This document shows positions 13,401-25,799 of a stretch of 64,000 nt of DNA, piece by piece. Both the position numbers and the translations under genes were made by a program. The DNA is from Liquidambar formosana (taxonomy: Eukaryota; Streptophyta; Magnoliopsida; Saxifragales; Altingiaceae), in contig CM077828.1 in assembly GCA_039720395.1 (NCBI GenBank), positions 28,066,717 to 28,130,716 on the forward strand, written 5' to 3'. The notes beneath the pieces were generated by a model, which saw only the letters and a list, made by a program, of their open reading frames with translations, had not been told where the DNA came from and made no database searches. Positions within the stretch are counted from its first letter, which is position 1, and each line of letters begins with the position of its first letter.

Positions 13401-13643
13401 TAGGAGCTCTTCCTCAAAACTGGCTCCCTACATCCTAGCTTGGAAAACCATTCTCAAGGAATTTTTTCTGATAGAGATCATGTTCTTATGTTCTACTGCT
13501 TCAACAAACCTCAATTATGCACTGAAACTATCCAAAATATTAAGTCAACCCACAAGTCCACACAACATAGAATAGATATAACAACCAGTGCCCCTATAAA
13601 CCTTTTAACAAAGATGGTGAAATAAAAAAGCAGGGCAAAGTCA

Positions 13644-13644
<1 letters not shown>

Positions 13645-13678
<34 letters not shown>
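13645..13678. repeat. Poly-A tract of 34
   Basis: Uninterrupted A run of 34 downstream of the MOS1-like gene. It could be the tail of an unrecognised retroelement, but no target duplication or body was identified. Confidence 0.8.
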
Positions 13679-13679
<1 letters not shown>

Positions 13680-14143
13680 ACCCTTTCTTTCACATATTGG
13701 AGAACCAAAAAATCTCTCGGCTGCATTCTCTCGTGTTCTGTATTCAGAGCATGGGAATAATTGTCACTAAATACATGGCTCCTTAATAGAGAAAAAAAAA
13801 ATGTCAAAAGGTTCCACAGCAAACCAACCGTGACCAAATAAAGATGTTCAAATCAGATACATTTTCAAAATAAGGAGGAATAAAACCCACATCCAAGTAC
13901 CTCCTACCAACCTACAACACTATGGCCTGTGGCATCATCTGCTTCGCTCCTAACCCTGCTCAATGAACAAGTAGGATCAGCTATAACAAATTATTAACAA
14001 ATACTTATGATAAAAAATTTTAAACAATCCTACTACCCAAATTAGCAAATACCTGAAAAGACGGGAAACTGAACCACAATTTGAATTCTTTGAAGAATAA
14101 TTTTCGGCCAAAAAAAACCCCAATTTCACATTTTCGTTCTCCG

Positions 14144-17100
14144 CTAATCATAACCAGCATCTACTCGAACAGTACCACTTTGCCGCCCATAAAAGTTCCC
14201 CCCACCACGCCTCGAGTGACTCTGACCCCTCTCCCTGAACTTTGAACTAGTATTATGTGAACCATCTATTGGTCCTTCAAAGTTGCTTGATTTATTATTA
14301 TTGTATGGCTCAACTGGCTGGTATTCAAAATGTGAATTGTGCCTCTGTCTTTCCCGGTTTCCAGGTGGATTATGTTGCTTGCTATCTTGCCCAGCAGAGC
14401 TCCAATCTCCCCGAGACTCATGCCCTCTGCCAAAACGGCTATTTTGGTTTCCATTCTTGCGGACCCCCGAGGACAAGGGCTGCTGCTCATGTCGACTATC
14501 TACACCTGCAGGGGAAGCCGGTTCGACACAGCTAACAGAACCTTGGTTCAGGGAATGGGGGCGTCCTTTAACTGAAACTACCTTCTTCTCTCTAGCCTCT
14601 TGATTCCCTAGATTTGGAACTTCACCCACAATGCTTTTGTCAGAGCCGGAGTGAGAATGGATCATACCTTCACTGGTCTCCTTGTTTTTTTGCGGAAGAT
14701 GCACCCCACCCTGGGGAGCTGACTCCTTTTTTGCAAACCTCCCTTCAGTATTAACATTTTGACCGCCACTGGGCCTGCTTCCCCGTTGATTATGAACTAA
14801 ATAAGCCTGAGACTTGGGTTGCCAATGAGATGTTGAACGTTCCCCAACAACACGATTTTCTTTTGAAGCAACGGGTCGGTCCATTTCACTAATCTCAACA
14901 GCTGAGGATTGAGCAGAAACTTTGTCGACATCCCCAATATTACCATTCTTACGATCAAGATCAAGATTATTATTTCCCATGCCTTTTTGTCCCTTGTATG
15001 GATGCCGCTTTCCTCTGCCTGTTACTGCCTGATCTTTCACAACAGGAATTGTGACCGGTGCAGCTGAGTCTGAATTATTGGAAGCATTCCATCCATCAGG
15101 AGGATTCCACTCATCAATAGGCTTTGGTTGCCCTTTCACTGAGTGTAGGTCAGGCTTCAAGGGTTGGCTATGCTCAATGGACTGTTCATCCTTGCTTGTT
15201 TTTGAACTAAAGGAAGATCCATCTTGCACACGGGCTGATTCAGTTGAACTCCGTTGGCGCCATGATCCATGTGCTTTTGCCTGCTTATTTTGCTTACCAT
15301 CCCCGTTCCTAGACTCAACAGAGAACCCTACTTTACCAATAACCAAGCTAGCAGGTTGAGTATTTTCAGCACTTTGGACACCAGATTCTGCTCTCCCAGT
15401 GGTTTCATCTGATGCAGTCTGATCGATTGGAGGAGACATATTTTGTTGAATACCTCCTTGCTGAGCAAGTTCTTTAGCTACAGGCTTTGGAACATATCTC
15501 TCCATTTCTGCCCTCTTGTTCTTCAGATTATTCTGCACTGGATGATCACTCTTCTTGGTCGGAGTACCAGCTTCCTCAACTACAGGTTTTTGGCTGGCTT
15601 CATCAGTAAACTCACTTTTGTTCAGTGACCGCACAGGTGCCCAGATAACAGCATCACCGCCATGGAATTTCTCCCCCTGATCTATTAACTTGTTGGTTTC
15701 TTGGCAGCCTGCGAGGATTCTGAGATTTCCACTGGTTATTCACTCTACCTTGTGTTTCTTCACTTGGTAAAGATAAGCGCTGCTCTGAAGACTGAATTGC
15801 TTCTTTAGAACTAGTCAGTGGCTGAACTGAGCTAGGATCCAACTCAAACTCAGAAGCTTTTGGCTTACCAATTTCAACAAAAGCTTTTGCAAAATTTGCT
15901 TCTTTCGGCACTGGTGACGGTAAACCAGCAGCCGCTGTTGACACCTCCTCCAGCTTGTGCTTATTCTTGCCACTCCTGTAATTTTTCTTTTTCTGATGTA
16001 CAGATGACTCAGCAGTAACATCTGGATTAATGGGCAAACTTGACTCGCAGCTTGAAGCAATTTCATTGGCAACAAGCTCAGCAGATGCAGGAACATTAAC
16101 GACTACATTATCATGACTTTTTTGTGCCTCAGTTGTACTATTAGTTGATTTTTCAGCTAAACTCTTTTCCAATGGAACAGTTGGCTTTTGTTTATAACCC
16201 ATTCGCTTCTGCTTGGAAACACTACTGTCAGGGTAAGGGGGAGCAATTTTCATGGCATCAGCAATATTTACATCCTGCTGCAACGCCAAAGATTTGTTAT
16301 GCGCGACAACAGACTCTTGGAAGGCATTCTTTGGTGTCTCAAGAGGTGGCTCCCTGGACAAAATGGTGGATTCCCCAACTCTACTGGTACTGCTCTCATT
16401 ATTCTGGTCAGCTAAATTAGTATTAGACACCAACGCCAAGTTTTGTGCTCCAACTTTGCTAGTGCTAGTCATTGGTTCAGCCAGAGTTCCAGACTCTTCT
16501 TGCTTAGGAGTATGAGGGATAGAACCACTAGGCGCAACATTTTCCAAATTCTGAGCCGAACCTTCCAGAGCTTGTGTACGCCTATTCAACTCTTCCAATT
16601 TTGCACGAGCCTTCGCTGTCTGCTCTCTCGTTCGCTCTTCCTCTTCCTTCTGTCGTTGCTTCACTCGTTGCTTGGCTATCTCTCTCATCTTAGCACGCTG
16701 ATGAAAAATTTCAGAAACAGTATATATAACGTCAAATATATGAAGCAAGCAGGCATACAGAACAAAAATAGGTTACCTGTGCCTGGATATCACTAGGATC
16801 AACCATGGATGTCGCAAATTCTCCCTCATCCTTCCCTTCAAGACAAGACACAGACTTTTCAGAAGCCTCCACAGATGTATGGTTGTCTTGATGAACGTTA
16901 GAAGATTCAGAATTTGCAGCTGAAACTAAAATTGATGAGTCTGCAACAAGAGATTTCTTCCGCCACCCATCTGCCTCCTGAGCGTTAAACCTTCCTTTAC
17001 CACGATGGTCAACTCTACCTTGCACACCATGAGTAGTTATCCTGTGAATCTGCCCATGAGTTTTTTCCCTACATTTAGAGTAACAATTACATTTCCAGTA

Positions 17101-20045
17101 GAAGAACGCAAATTACAAACCAACCTGGGAATGGCAGTTCCACTTGAGGCTGCCGGTTCAAGGCTGTTATCCCCAGTAGAAACACCCACTTCGTAGGAGG
17201 CAGGGGTATGGATTCCACTCGTGCGAGTTCTTTCAAAATATATAGCACCAACACTAGCTTCATTTGTTGAATGGACACCCTTAGCATTAGTGTGTAACCT
17301 ATTCCTTTGCTCCTCCCTACTAGAAACAGATGATGAAGCATCATATCGTCCATCAGAAGCTCGGGCTTTTGCATTTAAACCCTCTATTTTCTGTATCAAA
17401 GAGGAATCTTTTGGAGTTGCTGAAACTTCTGCAAAAGAAGACGCTGCATTTTCTAGTTTCTTTACCAAACTGTCATCAGCTGCCTTTGCAATGCCCACAC
17501 TTTCAGGTAACTTTACTTTGACAGGAACAGAAGAACCACCTTGATTGTCAATGGTTTGAGAAGAAGCTTTCTTCACCAGCCATTCTTCTTGAATCAATTT
17601 GTTCATCCTTTTTGTAATCTTCTTTCCAGTCATTCTCCCAAGATGACATTCTCAGTTGCTCCCCCTTTTCAAAAAATGATGCATTGGTTGTTGCAGCATG
17701 CTCCCACTTTTGCCCTTCCTCTTTTCCATCCAAATTATTGTGTTGCTTCAGAAGAACCTTGAATTGTCCTCGGGAATTATGAGGATGACCAGATTCCACT
17801 TGTTCTGAAACCAATGCTTTTCCAGTAGATCCATATCCACCAGATCTGCCATGGGAACTGCTGGAATCAGGAGCATTTTGGTTTGCATACCTATTATAAA
17901 CAGTGGGACCAGCAGCCATTCCCATATATGGAATATCTCGTTCGCCAGGATTGCAGTAGCCCATTGGAGGAGCATAATAACCCTCATAGGCCACTGGACC
18001 AGGGTAGAAACCAGGCCTGATTGGCATACCTGGGCGGATGAAAGCATCAGGCATATGGGGTCTGTACAAATCTCCATTTTTTGGGTGGTGTCCTCTTGGT
18101 CGGACTCCTGGCGGGGGAACTGGCTGTGAGTTGGCAAGAGCGGTGGCTGGAATCTGAGGACGATAATAAGGATATGGCTCCATGGCAAAGCCACCAGGAC
18201 CAACCGGAGTTCCATATGGAGGTCCTCCTGGAGGTCCTCTATACCAAACACCACCTGGAGAATTACCTACCGGAGCACCATGCCAAGGGTCGAAATGTTG
18301 AGGGGGCATATTAGCATTCGCATATGGATGAGGATCTGCCTGCCACTTCTCCACATGGGGCCGAACTCCATCTTCACCATATGGTGAGTTATCTCTCCTC
18401 CAAGTATTCACAGTCCCACTCTTGGCATTCGCATTAACCGAAACATCACCTGAAATAATCAGAAAACATGCAGAAAAGTTTTAAACATGCAAACATGGTA
18501 AATCCTAAAAAATATAAAATAGCATCAGGAAAGGGGATTGCATCTTTCTAGTGAAAACTCGAGAGTTCAAGAAACATGTACACAAACCAACAGGAGAAGC
18601 CTCGGTCCTCTCTTTTACTGGTGGTACTCCGCCAGAAGATGAGCCAGGACGACCATGAGAACCGTGGTCTGTCATAAGTTGTTGATCAAGCAGTTAAAAA
18701 ATGTAAAGAATATCATACTAACCAGATTCCCCTCAATGCCTCAAAACATCCCAACCGCATGCAGTTGACAAGCTAATAGCCTAATACAATAAAGTATTGA
18801 ACCAATATAGAAAATTTCTTTTTATAAGGAAAAAAACAATATAGAACTAGCAAGACAGAAATTTCTTCATGAAATTTAGGTTGACAACGAAACATTCCAG
18901 TCAAAATTCTTCAAAGCTTTAGAACTTAGAGACAGGCATGAAAATTAAAATTGGACCGGTTATGAAATGTAGAAATGGTTCACTCAGAAAACTTGGTACT
19001 CCAAATCAAAAAGTGCATAATAATGCCAGGAAAATATGTATATAACTATATATATAAATGATCAATTCATGGACTCTTCCCATAAAATTATAATGACAAC
19101 AACCCCACACATCTCTTACACATCCCTGTATCCTACTTAAATCCAAAAATTGTTAGGCACACATCAATTTGATAATAAGCAAACCCTGCTGCTATCAATT
19201 TTTGAGGAAATGAAGATGCATAAGACTCCAAATCTATCATAGCGATCAACATTCGAACAGTTGAAGTTAAGATGCAAAAAAAAAAAAAAAAATTGGCCTT
19301 CTTGACACAGTAAGGAAGATAAAAAAGCAGACTATTAATAAAGCATTGCACCGATCATAAAACCAATAGAACTTCAAAGCAAGAGCACGGAATTCCAGGA
19401 ATATATAGGCAATTAATGTAAAACATCTTATAAGCAAGCATGTAAACCTTGCAACTCAGTGCTCTTCGTAGAATTATCTTTTTCTGAACCAAGTGTTGGA
19501 AAATCTCCAGAAGACAAAGAAAATCCTTCATTCTTGGAGGATGTCACGCCCTGCACGCGTAACAGTTAATAACTAAAAGTGGTCAGGCTTTCCAAAAATA
19601 ATGCAGCACACCTCAACAGAGAAAACTATAATAACAGGAAAAGGAGTTCTAAAGGATATGTACAGTAGTATACACATATCCAGCCAAAGTAATATACTGG
19701 ACACTAGGGGTGAAAATCGGTCAGTTTTGGAGAGTTTTGCAACCGAACCGAATTTTTTGGTTTACATTTTGGGCAAACCGAAACCAACAGTTTCATTGAA
19801 GACACCGGACTGAACCAAAATATGTAATTTCAGACAGGTTCGGTCGGTTTCATCGGGTTGAGCTTCTCCAATCACAGGCACAAATTAGAAAGCTTGCATA
19901 TATATATGTATTGAATATCAACCCAGATCCACGTATAAATACCAGATCTATATATAAATTCATCATAAATATGCAGATCTACACTTCAAATCCATATATA
20001 TATATATACACACACATTTGAATACCAAATCTAAAATCTATATAC

Positions 20046-20077
<32 letters not shown>

Positions 20078-21979
20078 ATACATACATATTTGAATACCAG
20101 ATTTTGAAGCAAAAATGATCATTCCAATCATCACTCGAGCAGCAGCAACAGAGTGATGAAGCATTCAAGAAGCCACAGTGAAGCAACAGCGGCTTTAGGG
20201 GAGGAGGCAGCAATGGAAGACCTCTCAGACACAAACGGCAGCTTTAAAGTTTCTTCTTAGACATGAAAAGTGGCTTTAGGGTTTCCATCTTATTCTAACA
20301 GACCCACCTTAAAAAGGGTTATATATTGTCTTATAGTCCCACATCGGATGGGAAATAAACAATTCTCCCAACTTCACTCTATAAATATGCTCACCAGTCC
20401 AATCATTAGAAATATATGCAAGTGCAGTTTGGTCCAGTCAGTTTTCGGTTTGAAAATCACTAAACCGCTCCCAAGCCGAAAACCGAAAATTATATAAAAT
20501 TAAAACTGATCCCAAACGAATCTTGCAAAAACCAATCAAAACCGGTCGGTTCGGTCCGGTATGGTTCGGTCATTCAGTTTTTCGATTTTTCTTTCACCCC
20601 TACTGGACACTAATACGAAATGTTTGTAACAAGTAGTGCAGCATATCCTTGAAAAGAAAAACTCAGTTAAAAATTTTGTTTCAAGTAATCATCCCAAAAT
20701 CTACAAGAACATACCAATTTTTCTGCAGTCCCAGCTGCACCCCATGCTACTGAATTTTCAGACAAAGGTTCAGCAAACCGGGATAACTGAGAGCTACCAG
20801 GTCTGGTTTCTGCACTGCGAGGACGCAATGATGTCATTGGTGTCTGATTTGATGTCAATGCCCCAGAAGCTGAAGATGGTCTAGAATTTTGACCCCATGC
20901 ATTGGCTGTAGGTTCATAGGCTTTGTCGCTACCTGCAGTTGATGGTCGAGTGCCACTTCCGCCAGATGAAGGTCGACCACTGAGACGACTTGGAGAACCA
21001 GTGCCACCATCTGTATTCGGTGACAGTGTTGAGGAGCCCCATGCATTTGAAGAAGACGAAGAAGTTGATCGATTGGCCCAGCTAAGGGTACCCCTTAATA
21101 AAATTCAAAACAAAAATAAAAATGGAGAAATTTAGCATAGACCAAAGAACATAACCACATTACTGATTGGAACTCCAGAAATAATATAAAATCATTGGAA
21201 ACTCCCATACAAATATAAAGAAATATCGGAATAAAGAATCAAAGAGAGTGAGAGAGAGATAGATGTCAGAAAACCCAGATTGATAGATGTACTACTCACT
21301 TGGGAACAATTTCCACATTTGGGTCCAGACCATGATTTTCTAACCTTGAAACAACAGAGAAAAGACACAGAATTTCAGGGAGAAAACCAAATGCCTCTAT
21401 AAATGGAAGGGAAAATAACTCAGCAAGAAACCAAATACCTTTGGCTGGGTAAGTTTATAGGTTTTGGAACAGAAATTTTTCCTAAAACAGTCAGGCCACC
21501 TCTTCTTGAAGAAGGGGCCCACCTGCAAAAACATTGATATAATTAGGTACGAGCAGTATAATCATAAAATTTCAGAACTAAACATATCCCACAACACTCT
21601 TATGCTCCCCACTTTTAAAAACAATTCTTGAAGTAATAGTGAAACTGAGCAATTATTCTGGATAATTCTACTATGACAGCATATCCTTCTATTTTATTAT
21701 GCTTTGCTTTCCTCAATCTCTATTCTCCAAACTAATCCCGATGTCTCTCCAAGCAATCTCTTAATGTCAAATAAATCCCAAACTTTTCACTTTGTATACA
21801 ACATGAGCAAGTTCAAAATAGGAAGTTGAGCGTCAATAACATACAAAACTACAGAAGGATTGGGTTTCAGTCTGTCATGAAACAGGGATCTTGGCTCCCA
21901 AAACATAAAAACAGTAAAGAATGTGAGAGGAAAAAATCACATCATACCTTCGCTCTCCAGTCGACAAACTTGAAGTCAT
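14144..21979 (-). CDS. MOS1: MOS1-like protein (BAT2 N-terminal domain), two apparent frameshifts
   Basis: Nine coding exons on the minus strand: 21979-21948, 21522-21439, 21344-21300, 21093-20715, 19550-19448, 18668-18588, 18449-17125, 17041-16777 and 16697-14144. The N-terminus (MTSSLSTGERRW, then GGLTVLGKISVPKPINLPSQ and NHGLDPNVEIVPKGTLSW) matches the BAT2 N-terminal domain of Arabidopsis MODIFIER OF SNC1 1. A Pro/Gly/Tyr-rich region follows (exon 7). Exon 9 opens with a basic coiled coil (KQRVKQRQKEEEERTREQ) and continues as a long Ser/Gln/Asn-rich tail ending RVDAGYD. In Arabidopsis MOS1 is nuclear, controls expression of the immune receptor gene SNC1 and affects growth and flowering. 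The exons total 4868 nt, two more than a multiple of three. The frame is lost by one extra base near 17568-17570 (exon 7) and another within the G5 run near 15674 (exon 9). Without them the product would be about 1621 aa. These may be assembly errors or true lesions. Confidence 0.9.
19705..20602. mobile_element. Non-autonomous hAT element, 898 bp, in a MOS1 intron
   Basis: Terminal inverted repeats TAGGGGTGAAAA...TTTCACCCCTA are flanked by a perfect 8-bp target duplication, CTGGACAC (19697-19704 and 20603-20610). Both the terminal sequence and the 8-bp duplication are diagnostic of the hAT superfamily. Subterminal regions carry many copies of an ACCGAACCG/CGGTTCGGT motif, the likely transposase-binding sites. 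There is no transposase frame. The interior holds a (TG)n repeat at 20050-20077, AT-rich DNA, and an snRNA-type USE plus TATA pair at 20335-20387. It lies in the intron between exons 4 and 5 of the MOS1-like gene. Confidence 0.93.
20335..20387 (+). promoter_or_regulatory. snRNA-type USE plus TATA inside the hAT element
   Basis: AGTCCCACATCG (20335-20346) matches the plant upstream sequence element of snRNA genes. TATAAATA begins 33 nt after it, the spacing used by RNA polymerase II snRNA genes. No recognisable snRNA follows. Activity is inferred only from motif and spacing. Confidence 0.5.
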
Positions 21980-23295
21980 AGCTCAACTGAAGTGGCAAGA
22001 TCATCCAAACGATTCTAACAGGAACTGGGGGGGAAAAGGAGACAATTAATTAATATTCCATTAATAAATGAAATGTTGAAGGAAATGAATATAAATTTTG
22101 AGAGAAATTTTCCAAAAAGTAGGCAATGCAGAAATGTAATAATACATGTGTATTCCAATGTTTCTTTTTTTATCTTCAACAATACAATACCAGACTCTTA
22201 AACATTTGTTTGGCACAGATTAAAGGTCCAAAGAGTTTGTTAATCATCCCAAATACTTTCATTAAGCATGAAAGCAAAAAGGATCAACTGGTGATCATGA
22301 TAACTTAACTTATGCGTTTGTATTGAAGGAAAAAAAAAATACTACGTAGAATTGGCTTGACAGCTAGGGTAAGACCCTTAGTCAAAACCATACCACAAAA
22401 AGCCCTTGCGATGTCTGTTTACTGTCACAACACTTACAACATATATGAAGTCCTTTATAGAAGGGTACAATGGAACATAAAAGAGTAAAAAGTCTTCACT
22501 ATCACGATCTGCAGTGTCTAAAGGCTGATAACTGAATTAAATCTAACCCAATCCATTGAATATCAATAAAAGGAGCAAATATAGTTCGGTTCGGCAGAAA
22601 TCTGGGCCAGGTCATCCATTCTTTGTATATCCATAGTTTGCAAAAAAAAAAGGTGCATCCATCACAACGCCATTTCTTTGTATGACCTATTTTCCTTTTG
22701 GATAAGTATTCATTGTATTCCTTGCTTCAAGGAAAGTATGGGTATGAATATTGCCATGACCAGGTTATCATTTGGGGCTCCAATTTTTACAACCTCCACT
22801 GATCTCAATACTTCTCCTAAATGGGGTCCACTCGCAATGGGATAAGTAGGGCATCTGTTTGTAGCTCTATACTTCTCACAAATTTCTTCGACAATTTCTA
22901 TTCTGACTTACTAATTCTCACCTCTCTCTCTCTCTCTCTCTCTCAAGACCTTTTGCCTTTATCCTCTCTACATGGTTCAAGCTCTTGGCCAAGACCAAGA
23001 CGTCTTTTCCATTCCATTCCCACCCCTATTCCATTCCTTCTCTATTCCATTCCCTCAAACCAAACACAGCCTAAAGTCCCTCTTTGCATGATCAGTGTAG
23101 CCCATTGTGTTCACATCATCAAGTAGTAAGAATAAAACAAGGTGTGCACAATGGAACACCTTCCATTAAGGGTCTAATTGGAACAACTTCCAATTCCCTA
23201 ATCGATTATAACTTACTTACATCAATTAGGGCTTCTACTAACCATGAGTAATATCTAGCAATGGTTCATGGTGTGGTCCTTGATGAGGTGAATAA

Positions 23296-23346
<51 letters not shown>

Positions 23347-25760
23347 ACCTTTTGCCTTTATCCTGTCTACATGATTCAAGCTCTTGGCCAAGACCAAGAC
23401 GTCTCAGCCAATTCATCTCATTATCGATAGGGAATGAGACAATATTTTCTGCCAAAGCAAGTTATATATAAGAATAAATCATCTCGGCCGAGATGGCTGA
23501 GATCTTGGTCGACACCAAGATGAGATGTCAAGATCTCGGCCGAGACAAAATCTTTTAGTCAAAAGATATACAAAACACCCATCTCAACTCTTTCTCTTTC
23601 CTTTTTCTACTGATAAGTGATTTCTTTTTCTTTTTCTTAATGAAAGGTAAGAATATATTGAGAAACAAAAAGAAGGGCCAAGGCCCCTATAAAATCCATT
23701 CATTTCAACTTCAAATTCTTCCCTTTCTTGAAATTATAGATTCATGAATCTTACAACATATTTAAGTTGCTAACCAAACCCTACTTTTATTTTACTCATG
23801 AAAATTGTCCAACACTTCTCATAATAAAAACAATTAGGGATCTTTCATTAAAAAAATTATACCCTTTAAAAAAAAACATAATTTATAAAGTTTTCTATTT
23901 AAATTATCCTAACTCTGTTGTTATTTTTATTGAACTGAATTAGTAATCATGCCCTTTATTCCAATACACACACACACACACACATATAATCAATTAATCA
24001 TATAAGAAATAAATCATTTATTATGTGTATATATAACACATTGATTACAGGGATATATTGAGTATCTAAAATCCATTGTGTACTCTCATTGTAAAGTATC
24101 GTGCTATTGCCTGTTTTGCTAATTTTTACCATATATTTGTGATGGATCCAATGTGAGTGCCTTTTTGTTTTTTGGTTTTTTGGTTTTTTTTTTTTTTAAA
24201 ATAAATTTTTATGACTTTTGAATTTTTTAAAACATTCTTTCATAGGTAAAGTTGTGTCTCACCCAATATGCGATGAAATCCGCAACAGAGACTTTGAGCA
24301 ATGCCTCTCTGGCTCTTCCACTTTCTATGATCTCTCTCAACTCCGTAAATCTATATTCCTTGGCCCTCTTCCCCCTTCACCCTTTGTCTCTTCCACATTT
24401 TTTATCACTGATGTTTGTTAGCCCCTGATTAACTTGATATAATCAACATATCAGCGGCATTGTAGTTGTGGTTGTATTTCACTTTCAAACTCATACAAAG
24501 TTTTTGGTGCCTAATATCAACTATTCTTTACATACGGATTTTATTTTTAATATCTAGAGTCTCTACCATACATTAATGCCGCTTCCAACCTTTTGTACAA
24601 AAGTTCAATGTTTTATGCACTGAATTTTTTTTAACAAAACTAATAAAAAATCATATGTTAGCATTTTGTGAAGTTCCATTAATCTCTTTAAAATTTTGTG
24701 ATTTTATTTTCATCAACAACGCATATTTGTTAAAAAAATTTATCAAAAGTTGAGGAGCATCAAGCGTCACACCTCAAGGCTTACACCTTCCAGTTTTGCA
24801 TAAACTAAAAGTCCTATGCCTCCACCTCTACATAATTGGCAGTCAAAAAGAAAGGTGTCACCTTGCAATTTCCATCTACCAACAGAACAAAAAATAAACT
24901 TCTTTAAGAGAAAAGGGCAGTAGAAAAAGTTCATTAGAAGACTGCCCGATTTCTTATTCTCCTTTACAACCCCCGTCTCGATAACTGCACGAAACCTTAC
25001 ACATTTTTCAATTGCAACATAATCAATAATGAAAATCGAATGATCACGTACGTTAACAGAAGCATCAACATCATACAAATACCAATATCAAACTATATCA
25101 TTACATTTCCTTGAAATAAAGTATTAAACCACTTTTCTAAAGAAACCCAACAATCAATTACATTTTCAAAATCCTCTTCGACGTAATCTACAAGAGTTAC
25201 ACAACAAAGCAAACAAAAAGCCCTAAATTTTGCACCACGAAATCCCCCCCCAAAAAAAATTATCAGAACGTGATGTAGAAATCCCTCTGACCCCTTTTAT
25301 ATAGAAGAAAACAAATAAAACAATAGATGGAAAAAAAAAAAAAAAAAAACTTGAAATCGCATGCTAGATTAGGAGTTAAGATTCCACGCTTTCGTTCTTC
25401 TTTTCCTAAAATTTTCTCGGCAAGCAAACAGTGCACGGAGTTGAATAAAAATTCACATAACGTATTACTTGCCTGAAACCGGATGAGTTTAGTCCGTTTT
25501 TCTTTTTTCGGAAACCCTAGAGAGAGAAATAAAGGTGTAGTTTTGAAAAGAGAGAGAGAGCGATCGAAACCTCGCGGGGTCGCAAATGATCGCCAAAGAG
25601 GATCTGCCTCCGCTGATGAAAACGGATTACAGTGTGATGGTTTTCAGATCGGAAAACGGGAGAGAGGAGGGAGAGGGAGAGGGAGAGGGGGAGAGAGAGA
25701 GAGAGAGAGCTGAAGAAGGGTGTTCGTGGGTGTACGAGTTGTTAACGATATTTATATATC
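21980..25760 (-). promoter_or_regulatory. 5'UTR exon, long leader intron and promoter of the MOS1-like gene
   Basis: On the minus strand a TATA-like ATATATAAATATC lies at about 25750-25762. It is followed by a CT-rich leader (25480-25715) typical of plant 5'UTRs. The leader seems to end at TTTCAG|GCAAGT (about 25473), which would be a GC-AG intron donor. The acceptor is probably at about 22020 (CCCCCAG), 40 nt before the ATG at 21979. The implied leader intron is about 3.4 kb. The (CT)n direct repeat at 22921-23404 lies within it. Transcript evidence is needed for the exact borders. Confidence 0.5.
22921..23404. repeat. Direct repeat of about 85 bp with (CT)n
   Basis: A (CT)n tract followed by CAAGACCTTTTGCCTTTATC, then CAAGCTCTTGGCCAAGACCA and AGACGTCT, occurs at 22921-23005. 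It occurs again at 23300-23404 with two substitutions and a longer CT tract. Downstream, 23483-23546 contains two copies of the palindromic ATCTCGGCCGAGA. The origin is not recognised. Confidence 0.8.
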
Positions 25761-25799
25761 AAGGCCTCAATTTCTCGTACTATGGATGTAGCACCTGAT

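Noticed and set aside
14257..17762. Several plus-strand open frames of 60-107 codons
   Set aside because: They are antisense shadows of the long exons of the MOS1-like gene, with no domain and no splice context.
20335..20500. Possible snRNA gene behind the USE and TATA in the hAT element
   Set aside because: No U1, U2, U4, U5 or U6 core and no clear 3' box follow; only promoter-like motifs are supported.
25483..25798. Plus-strand frames rich in Arg, Glu and Gly
   Set aside because: They arise from the GA-rich complement of the MOS1 leader and are low complexity.
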